Positions 17,250-26,957 of a DNA stretch of 64,000 bases are shown piece after piece (positions within the stretch are counted from its first letter, which is position 1; every line of letters starts with the position of its first letter). Source of the DNA: an uncultured Bacteroidia bacterium. GTDB taxonomy: Bacteria; Bacteroidota; Bacteroidia; Bacteroidales; Prolixibacteraceae. The stretch covers positions 1 to 64,000 of the forward strand of contig CAIXZH010000021.1 of NCBI GenBank assembly GCA_903923905.1. Direction: 5' to 3'. The position numbers and the translations under genes were made by a program. The notes beneath the pieces are model-generated. The model made no database searches and had not been told where the DNA came from. It saw nothing but the letters and a program-made list of their open reading frames with translations.

Positions 17250-19703
17250 ATGAGAGAATATATAGGTTTGGTATTTCTGATAGTTTTAATTTCCATTTCC
17301 GGTGCCAGGGCTCAAAAAACTGTTATTCTTGGGAAAATTACCGAAGCTGGAACAACCACTCCAATTCCCTACGTAAACATTATTTTTAAGGACACCTTTA
17401 CAGGGACCATGTCTGATCTGAATGGGAATTATAACCTAAGTTCCACTAAGCCAACCTCCGTGATTGAAGTCTCAGCGGTCGGTTACAAAAAACAGGTCTT
17501 TAAGATCAAGCTAAATCAGGTCAACAGAATCAATGTATCCATGGTCGAGGATGTTATTTCCTTGGGTGAAATATCTGTCAGGCCGGGAGAAGACCCCGCA
17601 ATTCCCATCTTCAGAAAAGTGGTAATCCACAAAAAGGATAACAATCCGGCAAATTTTCCATCCTGGCAATCAAAGCTCTATTCCAAAATAGAGATTGATA
17701 TTAAAAATATCAATGGCTCGTTGAAGAAAAAGAAGATGTTGAAGCAATTTGAATTTGTATTTAAATATATTGATTCTCTGGAGATTCAGGGGAAAACCTT
17801 CCTTCCCGTCTTTTTTACAGAAACAGTTTCCAATTACTATCATAACAGTGCGAATAATTCAAACAGGGAGGAGATTACAGCAAGCAAAGCTTCGGGAATG
17901 AAAACCGACGTGATTACCCAGTTTACAGGCAAAATGTACGAAGGGGTTAATCCTTATGAAAACTATATCATGATTTCGGATGTTGGGCTTATCTCTCCTT
18001 TAAACTCGCTTGGACTCCAGTTCTATCATTACTATCTGAGAGACAGCGCTATGGTGCATGGCCGAAAGATCTATGAAATCTCTTTTAAGCCTCGGCTTCC
18101 GCAGGATCCAACCTTTAAGGGAAAAATCTGGATAGAAGACGAAAGTTTTGCCCTTACGAAACTTGACATGCAGCTTTCAACCAAAGCAAACGTCAACTTT
18201 CTGAATAATCTTCAATATTCCATTGAATTTCAAAAGAATAATAAGCAATGGGTTCCCCGGAATGAATCAATGATTGTCGATCTGGATATTAAAAAAGACA
18301 AGGACTCTGAACAGATCGGGCTTATGGGGCGCAAGACCAATGTTTATCAGGATTTTAAATTTGGGGAGGTGAAGCCTGTTCCCAATCTGCATAAGAATGC
18401 AATTGTTGTAAATAAGGATGCCGTACTTAAAAATGAGTCATACTGGGATAAAGCGCGACCAATTGAGCTGCAGAAAAGGGAAGCCGGTATCTATGCCATG
18501 GTTGATTCAATTAAAAATGTGCCTCTCTATAAAACTGTTGCTGAATACCTGCATATGTTCTATTATGGTTATCGCGATATTGGAACGATTGAATTGGGTC
18601 CTTATTATTCGCTGCTAAGTTCCAACCAGATTGAAGGTAACAGGGTCAGAGTTGGCGGGCGTACTACAATGAAATTCGACCATAATCTGAGACTCAATGG
18701 CTATGGCGCTTATGGATCTAAAGACCAGGATTTTAAATATGGCGGCGGATTTGAATACTTTTTCTCGAAGAAACCACGAACTCTTATTGCGTTTCAGGCA
18801 TACCATGATTATGATTTGTTAGGGATTAGTTCAAATGCCTTTACCCGCGATAATATTCTGACGTCAGTGCTGGCCAAAAATCCATTTACAAAATTGAATA
18901 TGGTCGACAAAATCCAGACCACCTTTGATAAGGACTGGGTGAGAGGTTTGTCGAATCAGTTGTCTGTTACCTCAACTAAAATTCAGTCCGGACCGTTGGT
19001 CCCGTTTCTCGATCCTCAGGGAAACCTTGTTCCTGCCTTAAGAACAGGAGAGATAAAACTAAATACAAGATATGCTCCAAAGGAAACAATTATTCTGGAT
19101 GGCTTCGAACGGAATACTTTCGGAATCTTTAATCCCATTCTTAACGTCTCTTTAACCAGTGGATTAAAAGGTTTTCTAGGAGGTAATTTTGATTATCTGA
19201 AACTTGAAACAAACTTTTATGATAAGATTGCAATAAATCCTATAGGTTATATGACATTTTATTTCCAGGCAGGAAAAATCTGGGGAAATGTTCCATGGCC
19301 ATTGATGAAAATTCATGAAGGAAACGAATCGTATGCTTATGATCCTTTTGCATTTAATCTGATGAATTATCAGGAATTTGTGAGTGATACCTATGTCAGT
19401 CTATTTCTGGAACACCATTTTCAGGGATTCTTTTTGAACAAGATTCCCGTGTTCCACAGGTTGAAATGGCGGGAAATAGTCGGTATGCGTTCTCTGTTCG
19501 GGAATTATGATCCAACTCAACATGCCGGAATGGTTTTCCCGAAAGGAATGACCGGATTGAGAAGTACGCCATATACCGAATTCTCTGCAGGAATAGAGAA
19601 TATCCTCAAGATTATCAGGGTTGATGCTGTATGGCGTTACAATTATAATGATAACCGGAAAGTGGTTCTTGGCCTTCTTTTTTCTTTGCAGATAACGCTT
19701 TAA
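17250..19703 (+). CDS. DUF5686 family outer-membrane protein with carboxypeptidase-like regulatory domain
   Basis: An 817-residue protein with a signal peptide (1-21, cleaved near GARAQ) and an N-terminal carboxypeptidase-regulatory-like beta-sandwich at ~24-105 (VILGKITEAGTTTPIPYVNI, GNYNLSS, VSAVGYKK). A long DUF5686 region follows, rich in alternating strands and predicted to form an outer-membrane barrel. The N-terminal part resembles the plug-associated domain of TonB-dependent receptors, but no TonB box or SusD partner is present. The function of DUF5686 is unknown; it is widespread in Bacteroidota. Confidence 0.88.
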   Translation: MREYIGLVFLIVLISISGARAQKTVILGKITEAGTTTPIPYVNIIFKDTFTGTMSDLNGNYNLSSTKPTSVIEVSAVGYKKQVFKIKLNQVNRINVSMVEDVISLGEISVRPGEDPAIPIFRKVVIHKKDNNPANFPSWQSKLYSKIEIDIKNINGSLKKKKMLKQFEFVFKYIDSLEIQGKTFLPVFFTETVSNYYHNSANNSNREEITASKASGMKTDVITQFTGKMYEGVNPYENYIMISDVGLISPLNSLGLQFYHYYLRDSAMVHGRKIYEISFKPRLPQDPTFKGKIWIEDESFALTKLDMQLSTKANVNFLNNLQYSIEFQKNNKQWVPRNESMIVDLDIKKDKDSEQIGLMGRKTNVYQDFKFGEVKPVPNLHKNAIVVNKDAVLKNESYWDKARPIELQKREAGIYAMVDSIKNVPLYKTVAEYLHMFYYGYRDIGTIELGPYYSLLSSNQIEGNRVRVGGRTTMKFDHNLRLNGYGAYGSKDQDFKYGGGFEYFFSKKPRTLIAFQAYHDYDLLGISSNAFTRDNILTSVLAKNPFTKLNMVDKIQTTFDKDWVRGLSNQLSVTSTKIQSGPLVPFLDPQGNLVPALRTGEIKLNTRYAPKETIILDGFERNTFGIFNPILNVSLTSGLKGFLGGNFDYLKLETNFYDKIAINPIGYMTFYFQAGKIWGNVPWPLMKIHEGNESYAYDPFAFNLMNYQEFVSDTYVSLFLEHHFQGFFLNKIPVFHRLKWREIVGMRSLFGNYDPTQHAGMVFPKGMTGLRSTPYTEFSAGIENILKIIRVDAVWRYNYNDNRKVVLGLLFSLQITL

Positions 19704-19852
19704 AAGGTACCATTGCCAAGAGCATGAAGAGGCTGTTTTATTGGTTTCATTAATTGCTGCCGGCATTTGGCTGCTGATAGCCAGCCGTAATAACTTCGGC
19801 TGATATTTTTAATCTTAACCATGTTTTGAAAATCAAATCTTATTCTGATTTT

Positions 19853-20296
19853 TCATCTTCTCTCCTCAAAAAACTTTTTAAGCAAAAGCGTACATTCATT
19901 CTGCATGATTCCCCCAAGGATTTCAGTTTTCGTGTGGAGCACATCCGGTGCAAATTTCAAAAATCCCCGTTTGGGATCACCTGATCCGTAAACAATCCGG
20001 TCGATCTGAGACCAGCCCAATGCTCCCGCGCACATGGAACATGGCTCTAATGTAACATATAAAGTACAACCGGTAAGGTATTTCCCTCCGAGAAGATTTG
20101 ATGCAGCAGTTATGGCCTGCATCTCGGCATGGGCTGTCACATCGTTGAGCATCTCGGTGAGGTTATGCGCCCGGGCAATGATCTGATTACGGCAAACAAC
20201 CACAGCCCCAACGGGAATTTCCCCTTCCGAAAAGGCCAGTTCCGCTTCAGCCAAAGCACGCTTCATATAATATTCATCATCGAACGGATCAATCAT
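19853..20296 (-). CDS. TadA-like nucleoside/tRNA adenosine deaminase
   Basis: A 147-residue zinc deaminase. The zinc/catalytic set is H56 and E58 in AHAEMQAI and C86/C89 in EPCSMCAGAL, followed by the TadA-type IDRIVYGSGDPKRGF. The likely reaction is A-to-I conversion at the wobble position of tRNA-Arg(ACG). Related guanine or cytosine deaminases share the fold, so substrate is inferred from overall similarity. It is divergent from aspS, another tRNA-related gene, across 154 bp. Confidence 0.88.
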   Translation of the reverse strand: MIDPFDDEYYMKRALAEAELAFSEGEIPVGAVVVCRNQIIARAHNLTEMLNDVTAHAEMQAITAASNLLGGKYLTGCTLYVTLEPCSMCAGALGWSQIDRIVYGSGDPKRGFLKFAPDVLHTKTEILGGIMQNECTLLLKKFFEERR

Positions 20297-20450
20297 AACT
20301 AAGATTTTTGCTGGTTCAAAAGTAAACGATATTGCTTAGTTTTTTGAAGCACCTTCCATATTTCAATCAATTTCTTAGTTTCCGCCCCCTGTTTTTCAAA
20401 TATCGCCTTAGTTTTGTAATTTTGCCGGCTCAATCATATAATGTAAATCA

Positions 20451-22211
20451 ATGTACAGAACAATTACCTGCGGTGAACTTCGGATAGCCCATGTGGGACA
20501 GGAGCCTGTTTTGGCCGGATGGGTTCAAACGGTACGAAACCTTGGAGCCATGACCTTTATTGATATTCGTGACCGTTATGGGATCACCCAGCTTGTTGCC
20601 GATGAAAATACCCCGGTGCAAATCAGGGAACAATTCGATAAACTCGGACGTGAATATGTGATTCAGGTCAGGGGAGTTGTCAGGGAACGTTCGAGTAAAA
20701 ACGGTAAAATCCCGACGGGGGAAGTTGAGGTTGATGTCAGGGAACTTGTAGTGCTGAATAAAGCGGCAGTACCGCCATTCACCATCCAGGATGATACTGA
20801 TGGGGGAGACGAGTTAAGGATGAAATTCCGCTACCTCGATCTTCGCCGCGAGGCTGTCCGCAAAAACCTGGAGTTAAGGGCCCGGATGGCACATGTTGTC
20901 CGCAACTACCTCGATGAACTTCAGTTTATCGAGACCGAAACACCGGTATTGATCAAATCAACGCCGGAGGGGGCACGCGATTTTGTGGTTCCGTCACGCA
21001 TGAATCCCAACCAGTTTTATGCCTTGCCGCAGTCGCCCCAAATCTTCAAGCAACTTTTGATGGTAGCCGGTTTCGACCGCTATTACCAGATCGTGAAATG
21101 TTTCCGTGATGAGGACCTCCGCGCCGACCGTCAACCTGAGTTTACCCAGATTGACTGTGAAATGTCGTTTGTACAGCAGGAGGATGTCCTGAATATGTTT
21201 GAAGGTCTGACACGTCATCTCTTCAGGGAGATCAAAGGGATCGATCCCGGGGAGTTTCCGCGGATGACCTGGGCCGAAGCAATGGAAAACTATGGAAATG
21301 ACAAGCCGGATATCCGTTTCGGACTGAAATTTAAAGATCTGACAATCCTCGTTAAAGGGAAAGAATTTAAGGTCTTTGATGAAGCCGAATATATCGGGGG
21401 AATCTGTGTGCCGGGTTGTGGTGAATACAGCCGCAAGCAGCTGGATGCCCTTACCGAGTTTGTGAAACGTCCTCAGGTAGGAGCCAAGGGGATGGTATAC
21501 GCTAAAATAAATGAAGATGGTTCAGTAAAATCATCTGTAGATAAGTTTTATAACCAGGAAGATCTGGCCCAATGGAGTGATATCTTCGGGGCAAAACCCG
21601 GCGATCTGATTTTATTGCTTTCAGGTGAAAAAGAGCGCACACTGCCGGCCTTATCGGTTCTGCGTCTCGAAATGGGTCGACAGTGCGGATTGATGGATAA
21701 AGAGGTTTTCAAACCATTGTGGGTCATTGATTTCCCATTACTCGAATGGAATGAAGAGTCCAATCGTTTCCACGCAATGCACCATCCGTTTACATCCCCT
21801 AAACCTGAAGATGTCTTTTTACTGGATTCAGATCCCGCTAAAATACGTGCAAATGCTTATGATCTGGTGATTAACGGGGTGGAGATAGGAGGAGGTTCTG
21901 TGAGAATCTTTGATAGTGAACTTCAGGCAAAGATGTTCAAGACACTGGGCTTTACCAAACAGGAGGCTGAGAATCAGTTTGGATTCCTGATGGAGGCGTT
22001 CAAATACGGAGCACCTCCCCATGCCGGTATAGCTTTTGGTTTCGATCGGCTCACCTCAATGTTTGCGGGACTCGATTCAATCCGTGATGTGATCGCTTTC
22101 CCGAAGAACAACTCCGGCCGCGACGTCATGAACGATTCTCCGGCTGAAATTGCCCAGAATCAGCTTGATGAACTGTTCCTGTCGCTGATTGCCCCAATGG
22201 GTAAAAACTGA
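20451..22211 (+). CDS. aspS: Aspartyl-tRNA synthetase
   Basis: The 586-residue length and layout match the bacterial type: an N-terminal OB-fold anticodon-binding domain ([19 protein letters not shown]), the class II core with motif 2 ([18 protein letters not shown]), a GAD insertion domain at ~290-410, and motif 3 (GIAFGFDRL) near the end. It charges tRNA-Asp. Two overlapping TAnnTTTG-like boxes (20409-20416 and 20417-20424) lie just upstream, but without a clear -33 element. Confidence 0.97.
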   Translation: MYRTITCGELRIAHVGQEPVLAGWVQTVRNLGAMTFIDIRDRYGITQLVADENTPVQIREQFDKLGREYVIQVRGVVRERSSKNGKIPTGEVEVDVRELVVLNKAAVPPFTIQDDTDGGDELRMKFRYLDLRREAVRKNLELRARMAHVVRNYLDELQFIETETPVLIKSTPEGARDFVVPSRMNPNQFYALPQSPQIFKQLLMVAGFDRYYQIVKCFRDEDLRADRQPEFTQIDCEMSFVQQEDVLNMFEGLTRHLFREIKGIDPGEFPRMTWAEAMENYGNDKPDIRFGLKFKDLTILVKGKEFKVFDEAEYIGGICVPGCGEYSRKQLDALTEFVKRPQVGAKGMVYAKINEDGSVKSSVDKFYNQEDLAQWSDIFGAKPGDLILLLSGEKERTLPALSVLRLEMGRQCGLMDKEVFKPLWVIDFPLLEWNEESNRFHAMHHPFTSPKPEDVFLLDSDPAKIRANAYDLVINGVEIGGGSVRIFDSELQAKMFKTLGFTKQEAENQFGFLMEAFKYGAPPHAGIAFGFDRLTSMFAGLDSIRDVIAFPKNNSGRDVMNDSPAEIAQNQLDELFLSLIAPMGKN

Positions 22212-22306
22212 TAATGAATAGAATTGACAATGTATCAAATATCACACTATGAATAGAATTTTAATGGTGTTGCCAAAATATCAATGAATTACTAAATTAA
22301 AATACA

Positions 22307-23689
22307 ATGCATAGAAAGAATATCGTTCTTTTGTTGATTTTATCCCTCTTCGCCTGCAGTAAGGGCTCCTCGGTTGTTGCTCCGGTAAAACCGGTAACAC
22401 CTGTAACCGAACCTGATCCCGCTCAGTTCGGAGTCCCCTTCAGCGGTGTTCCTGACCGGCAGGATGCAACCATATACCAGGTGAATATGAGGGAGTTCAG
22501 TTCAACGGGGAATTTTTCGGGAGTTATTGCCCGCATGGATTCGATAAAAGCATTGGGAATTAATGTGGTTTACCTGATGCCGATCTATCCTGTTGGAGTT
22601 TTAAATTCGGTGAATTCACCCTATTGTGTGAAAGATTACCGGGCTGTGAATACTGAATTCGGCTCCCTTTCCGATCTGCGTGCCCTGGTTGACAGTGCCC
22701 ATCACCGGAATATTAGTGTTATGCTCGATTGGGTAGCGAATCACACCTCCTGGGACAATGGTTGGATTACCAGTCACAAAGATTGGTACCTTCAGGACAC
22801 AGGCGGCACTGTTCTTAGTCCTCCCGGGATGGGATGGAATGATGTGGCGCAATTAAATTTCAATGTTGCTGCAATGCGGCTTGAGATGATTAAGGATATG
22901 AAATACTGGGTGCTGACAGCCAATGTGGATGGCTTCCGTTGTGACTATACCGATGGTCCTCCGGTAGATTTCTGGACACAGGCCATCGATACCCTTCGAA
23001 ACATGACAACCCACAAACTCCTGTTACTGGCAGAGGGAAGCAGGAGCACCAACTTTTCTGCCGGTTTCGATTATAACTTTGGCTTTAATTTCTACGGACA
23101 GTTAAAATCCATTTACAGCAGTAACAGTTCTGTAATGACGATCGATGACCTGAACAACAACGATTATTCGAACGCTGCAAATGGTCAGCAAATAGTCAGG
23201 TATACCTCCAATCATGATGTGGATAGTTCCGATGGAACCCCCCTGGATTTATTCGGAGGGAGAAATGGTTCTATGGCTGCATTTGTTGTAGTGGCAACTA
23301 TGAAAAGTGTCCCGATGGTTTATAACGGCCAGGAGGTGGGAACACCGTTCAGATTGTCCTTCCCTTTTACCGGCACAAAAATTGACTGGACACTGAATCC
23401 CGATATAACTGCCGAATATAAGAAGATCCTGACCATACGAAACAAAAGTACTGCCATACGCAGAGGTACATTGACCTCATTCGACAGTGCAGATATCTGC
23501 GCTTTTACAAAGGCTGTAACCGGAGAAAAGGTGCTGGTTATTTCAAACCTGAGAAACAGCGAGATCAATTATACCGTTCCCGCAGCACTAGTCAATACTA
23601 TCTGGACTGATCTGATGAATGGCGGCAGTATAACCTTAACATCTAATCTGGCACTGCAACCTTACAGCTATCTGGTGGCAAAACAGTAA
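22307..23689 (+). CDS. GH13 alpha-amylase family lipoprotein
   Basis: The 460-residue protein begins with a lipoprotein signal (LSLFAC, lipid-anchored Cys17). A Pro/Val linker then leads to a (beta/alpha)8 barrel. The four GH13 regions are present: VMLDWVANHTS, GFRCDYTD (nucleophile D213), LLLAEGS (acid/base E243) and YTSNHDVD (D304). A short C-terminal beta domain ends the protein. It should hydrolyse alpha-1,4-glucosidic bonds in starch-like glucans at the cell envelope. No SusC/D or glucan-binding lipoprotein genes are adjacent, so it is not in a typical starch locus. Confidence 0.93.
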   Translation: MHRKNIVLLLILSLFACSKGSSVVAPVKPVTPVTEPDPAQFGVPFSGVPDRQDATIYQVNMREFSSTGNFSGVIARMDSIKALGINVVYLMPIYPVGVLNSVNSPYCVKDYRAVNTEFGSLSDLRALVDSAHHRNISVMLDWVANHTSWDNGWITSHKDWYLQDTGGTVLSPPGMGWNDVAQLNFNVAAMRLEMIKDMKYWVLTANVDGFRCDYTDGPPVDFWTQAIDTLRNMTTHKLLLLAEGSRSTNFSAGFDYNFGFNFYGQLKSIYSSNSSVMTIDDLNNNDYSNAANGQQIVRYTSNHDVDSSDGTPLDLFGGRNGSMAAFVVVATMKSVPMVYNGQEVGTPFRLSFPFTGTKIDWTLNPDITAEYKKILTIRNKSTAIRRGTLTSFDSADICAFTKAVTGEKVLVISNLRNSEINYTVPAALVNTIWTDLMNGGSITLTSNLALQPYSYLVAKQ

Positions 23690-23736
23690 ATAAATTGAAT
23701 GTCTGGTTATAGTCCTGTTTAATGTTCCCAAAACAC

Positions 23737-23784
23737 AAATGGCCCCCGGTTAATTGATCGAAATGATCATGCCGGGGGTCATTT
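23737..23784. terminator. Bidirectional terminator-like hairpin between convergent genes
   Basis: Arms AAATGGCCCCCGG (23737-23749) and CCGGGGGTCATTT (23772-23784) pair over 13 positions with one G-T wobble. A small inner GATC-GATC hairpin lies in the loop. It lies between the GH13 gene and the convergent FN3 gene. Confidence 0.7.
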
Positions 23785-23865
23785 AATTTGAACTTTGCGC
23801 GATTCAGGGCCCGTCGGGGCTTTGACCTTAGTTTGTCTGATGCTCCAATCCTTCAATAGTTATTC

Positions 23866-24480
23866 CTAGGTGATGATGTGCATAATCGGGTCGTTATAGG
23901 CGGTGACACCTTGCGTGGTTACCGCTGCTACACGAAACCAGTATTTACTCACAGGAGTCAGATTGTCAATCTCAGTCGAAGCTTTACTTGTGGCTGCAGC
24001 AAATGTCCATCCTGAATCGCTTTCCGGTAAGCTATTGATGCAATATTGCCAGATATACGATTTGGCCCCCGGCACAGCCTGACGACGAAGGAGTATGGTC
24101 CCCGATTTTTCCCCTTGTTCAGCACTCAGCTCCGGTCTTTGGTGAGGTAATGGTTGCTTCGACAGGTTAAATCCGGCACTTAAGATAACCGCTGCATCAT
24201 CATTAGCTACCCGTTCGACATAACGGGCCATTTTCCGCATGGCATCATCCCATACTATTTCAGTCTGATGCATCAATGTCGTCTCTGCCTTCCCACCGTT
24301 TTGAGCCGCTAAGTTTCGGCTTTCAAGTAAATCAGTGAGCTCTTTAAGTGAATCCAGTGAGACGTCAGGAGTCGGGAAGTTGGGATTATTCATCATATCT
24401 GTTATGATGTTTCTCCCCTTGGCTACCTTTCCGGAGATAGGCAGATGGATAAAATCAAAAACTACATGTACTTTCTTCAT
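23866..24480 (-). CDS. Cytoplasmic protein with C-terminal fibronectin type III-like domain
   Basis: A 204-residue protein without a signal peptide. Residues 1-115 are mostly helical and not recognised (notable: IITDMMNNPNFPTPDVSLDSL and a long helix near VWDDAMRKMARYVERVA). Residues ~118-204 look like an FN3 beta-sandwich (GTILLRRQAVPGAKSYIWQY, LTPVSKYWFRVAAVTTQGV). Proteins with this layout are common in environmental Bacteroidota but have no assigned role. Upstream on its own strand lies the 42/21-nt repeat array. Confidence 0.75.
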   Translation of the reverse strand: MKKVHVVFDFIHLPISGKVAKGRNIITDMMNNPNFPTPDVSLDSLKELTDLLESRNLAAQNGGKAETTLMHQTEIVWDDAMRKMARYVERVANDDAAVILSAGFNLSKQPLPHQRPELSAEQGEKSGTILLRRQAVPGAKSYIWQYCINSLPESDSGWTFAAATSKASTEIDNLTPVSKYWFRVAAVTTQGVTAYNDPIMHIIT

Positions 24481-24608
24481 GATCTCAATTTTTTAAATTA
24501 AACAATTAGGTCAAATTCAATACTTTTCAATTAAGGGTTCGACCTATGGAACATATTTTATGAGTTTATTTTTATCTGTAACCGGGTTTCGCATCCGACA
24601 GCCTCAAT

Positions 24609-24900
24609 TTGTCTGATTCCGATCGTTTCTCATTGAATTCCTGCAGCTTCCTGACGGAAAGTAACCGAAATCGGTCCGATTCCTGCAGGTTTTTGTCGGG
24701 TTTTAACAGGATCCAGACTGAAACCTGTAGCTTTTCATCCGAAACCTATCGGAATACGACGAAAACCTCCAGGTTTCCGATCAGTTTCTGCAGGTTTTCA
24801 ACCGATTTCGATCACTTTTGGTTGAATTCCTGCAGGTTTTCGTCAGGAAGTGACCAGAATTGGTTGAATTCCTGCAGGTTTTTGACGGGAAGCGGAAAAA
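24609..24900. repeat. Degenerate 42/21-nt repeat array with CCTGCAGG core
   Basis: Seven copies of a CCTGCAGGTTTT-like core start at 24640, 24682, 24724, 24766, 24787, 24829 and 24871. The spacing is therefore 42, 42, 42, 21, 42 and 42 nt. Because 42 and 21 are multiples of three, the array reads as a 14- or 7-residue repeat on both strands. The plus frame gives units like NSCRFLTGSDQNWL from a TTG start with no good ribosome site. The minus frame gives coiled-coil-like heptads (ENLQEFN, ENLQKLI, RKLQEFN) broken by two stops. I treat it as a decayed coding repeat or non-coding satellite, not a working gene. Confidence 0.75.
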
Positions 24901-24958
24901 TCTTGTCAAGAAACTGTTTTAAGTCAAATTTAATTCCTTAAAAACCCCCAAACAATAC

Positions 24959-25018
24959 TACCAAAGTGGTATATTTACCTATAAATGGTAAATTATCAGC
25001 CACATGGCCACTGATAAT
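24959..25018 (+). promoter_or_regulatory. Three small palindromes ahead of and over the PAS-LuxR start codon
   Basis: Three adjacent inverted repeats are visible. TACCA-aag-TGGTA spans 24959-24971, and TTTACC-N7-GGTAAA spans 24974-24992. The third is an 8-bp stem ATTATCAG / CTGATAAT (24992-24999 with 25011-25018) whose loop contains the ATG at 25004. The first two could be operators for a dimeric regulator such as the encoded LuxR-type protein. The third could limit ribosome access to the start codon. Confidence 0.45.
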
Positions 25019-25729
25019 CGAAACATATATCCTGAAGGGCCTCAGATTGAAAAGGCAATTCTTCAGAATATCGTTGATTCACTCCCTGTAGTTTTTTATA
25101 TCAGCGAATTCGAACGTCCGGGTGATGTTCGTTCAGTAAAAAATTTGTGGATCAATCAGCCCGGTCTGGATTATATTGGTTATACGCAGGAAGAGCTTTC
25201 ACAACTGGGTTTTGAGCTCCTCCGGAGGATATTGCATCCCGATGATCTGGAATTACTTGAGCAAAATATGAAGAGCAGTTTTCAGCCGGGTCTCCGGACA
25301 GTGGTGACCGAAACACTCAGGATCAGGTTCCAAAAACATGCCCATTACCGGTTTTTCCTCTGTTCGAAGAGTATCCTGGAGACCTTTGATGACGGGTTGA
25401 TGAAAAAGGTGCTCGTAGTTGCCTCCGAGATCAGACCTGGCACCTCTCCCGGGAAGAACCGAACTTCGCTTGATAAAGAGCCGGTTATTTTAACCGCTTC
25501 ATTGAGGGATTACCATCTTACTCCCCGGGAACAGCAAATCCTCCATCTGATCGTCAATGGCAAACGGGATAATGAGATTGCAGACCAGTTGTTTATCAGC
25601 ATTTTCACTGCGAAGAAACATCGGACTAACCTTATTCATAAATGCGAGGTGCATAATTCGGCTGCATTGGTTGCACTGGCCGTTGAAAGCGGGAAGTATT
25701 TATTGGAAAATAAGAAAATCAAGGAATAG
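25004..25729 (+). CDS. PAS domain LuxR-type transcriptional regulator
   Basis: A 241-residue regulator. Residues ~18-140 form a PAS-like sensor (VDSLPVVFYISEFERPGDV, GYTQEELSQLGFELLRRILHPDD). Residues ~170-235 form a GerE/LuxR helix-turn-helix (LTPREQQILHLIVNGKRDNE, IADQLFISIFTAKKHRTN). There is no receiver domain, so it probably responds to a ligand or redox/light cofactor rather than phosphorylation. The targets are unknown; palindromes directly upstream suggest self-regulation. Confidence 0.88.
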   Translation: MATDNRNIYPEGPQIEKAILQNIVDSLPVVFYISEFERPGDVRSVKNLWINQPGLDYIGYTQEELSQLGFELLRRILHPDDLELLEQNMKSSFQPGLRTVVTETLRIRFQKHAHYRFFLCSKSILETFDDGLMKKVLVVASEIRPGTSPGKNRTSLDKEPVILTASLRDYHLTPREQQILHLIVNGKRDNEIADQLFISIFTAKKHRTNLIHKCEVHNSAALVALAVESGKYLLENKKIKE

Positions 25730-25764
25730 TCCTAAATACGCTCTCCTCCTTCCGAACCGATACC

Positions 25765-25875
25765 CTGATTGAAGGTTATCGCGTCAAACTCAATACGCTG
25801 ACCCCATATCCTGAAGCAGGTCTAGTTATCAGACAAGTGGATTACAAGGCAAAAATTGAGATTACCAAACCATAG
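25765..25875 (+). pseudogene. Short C-terminal coding remnant, family not recognised
   Basis: Just after the PAS-LuxR gene a frame of about 37 codons ending in TAG at 25873-25875 reads like real protein (LIEGYRVKLNTLTPYPEAG, VIRQVDYKAKIEITKP). It has no start codon or upstream domain of its own. I read it as the tail of a gene whose 5' part was lost. It could be chance, so confidence is low. Confidence 0.3.
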
Positions 25876-25884
25876 TTTCTTTTC

Positions 25885-26004
25885 CATTCTTTACACTTAT
25901 CAGCAAAATAGCTACGGTTGCCGGAATTAAAGCCACACCTGTAAATTTGTCATAATATTTATTGCTTAAACTGTAAACATGTCATTTTTATTTTTGACAT
26001 TTGT
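25885..26004. repeat. 120-bp direct repeat, copy 1
   Basis: This segment is repeated at 26958-27077 in the same orientation, with an offset of 1,073 nt, and the pair brackets the small membrane-protein gene. Shared stretches include TTATCAGCAAAA, TTTGTCATAATATTTATTG and AAACTGTAAA. On the minus strand both copies keep an open frame with the shared pattern NKYYDKxTGVxLIPA, preceded in both by a TGA. The remainder of the 25.7-26.3 kb gap shows only AT-rich sequence and the short coding remnant at 25765-25875. Confidence 0.7.
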
Positions 26005-26260
26005 TACATTGTTTCGATAGATAATCGCTTATTTAATAGATTGTTTAAGCTCTGTTTTGGTCATCTGGTCAGCAATTTCAGGAGGTATAAAACTATTCGT
26101 GATCAAGGATTTTATTCCAAACTAAACATCATTACTTAACATTTAGCCAAAGTCTTTATCGATTGATAAGGGATAAAATAAAGTGGAGTCCAGATACCAT
26201 ATTTTAAACGGGGCGTAATCTGAAAAGCCAAACGAGTAGGAAAAATAAAAATGGAATAGA

Positions 26261-26836
26261 ATGGAAAATAAATTTTTTACCTTTATTAATCCTTATCTGT
26301 CTTACATTGACAATGGTCATTTCTTTCGGAAACCATTTAGTTGGCTTTATGGTTTACTGGGTATTGTAAATCTGCTGCTTCCAATTTATTTGATTTACCG
26401 GGCTCATGAAATCAAAGTACTTGATTTTCCTGCAAAATTTATCATTGTGTTCCTGTTGGTATTGATTATTGTTGCTTTTGCCGGTTGGGTAAGTTTTCAG
26501 TTATGGTGGGAACGAATGGGAAAGATAGATAAACTTTCATCTGTTGGAGATGAATTTATCGCAACTCCTGTGTTCTCAAATTTTATACAAACCTTTGGAG
26601 AATGGATGGGAACTTATATTGGCCTTGTTGGATTTGGATTTGCCCTTTTGTCCACGATTATCCTTGGTGAAGAAGGTAATTACTTCGGCAATAATATCGG
26701 AATTCCTTATTTGAGAACCGGTTGGTTAGCCGTAATTGCAATGCCAATCGTTGGCTTTTTGATAATCGTCTTTTCGAGATTTTTGGCTGAACAAATCCGG
26801 GCATTATCCTCCATCGCCAACAATACCCGAAAATAA
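26261..26836 (+). CDS. Small polytopic membrane protein of unknown function
   Basis: A 191-residue protein with about four hydrophobic spans: WLYGLLGIVNLLLPIYLIY, FIIVFLLVLIIVAFAGWVSF, one around IGLVGFGFALLSTIIL, and AVIAMPIVGFLIIVF. I do not recognise a family. The soluble parts are short and no catalytic motif is visible. The gene lies exactly between two 120-bp direct repeats, as if it arrived or was bracketed by duplication. Confidence 0.6.
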   Translation: MENKFFTFINPYLSYIDNGHFFRKPFSWLYGLLGIVNLLLPIYLIYRAHEIKVLDFPAKFIIVFLLVLIIVAFAGWVSFQLWWERMGKIDKLSSVGDEFIATPVFSNFIQTFGEWMGTYIGLVGFGFALLSTIILGEEGNYFGNNIGIPYLRTGWLAVIAMPIVGFLIIVFSRFLAEQIRALSSIANNTRK

Positions 26837-26957
26837 GCTCAACCTCAATTCTAACATATCATCAAAGGTGGATTTAGAGTTTAACTGAACATGTGAGTCA
26901 TTCTTAATCTTTAGGGGCTCATCGAACGTTTAGTTGTTCTGAATCCGCCTTTATTCC

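Noticed and set aside
17153-17389. 78-codon frame ahead of and into the DUF5686 gene
   Set aside because: Out of frame with the signal peptide and regulatory domain of the real gene, and its composition is not protein-like.
24640-24883. Possible CRISPR array
   Set aside because: Repeat units are degenerate, spacing includes 21 nt, there are no unique 30-40 nt spacers, and no cas genes are nearby.
24609-24941. 110-codon open frame with repeated SCRF-type units
   Set aside because: It starts with TTG without a ribosome site, has no hydrophobic core or domain, and is explained by the phase-keeping 42-nt repeat; recorded as a repeat, not a gene.
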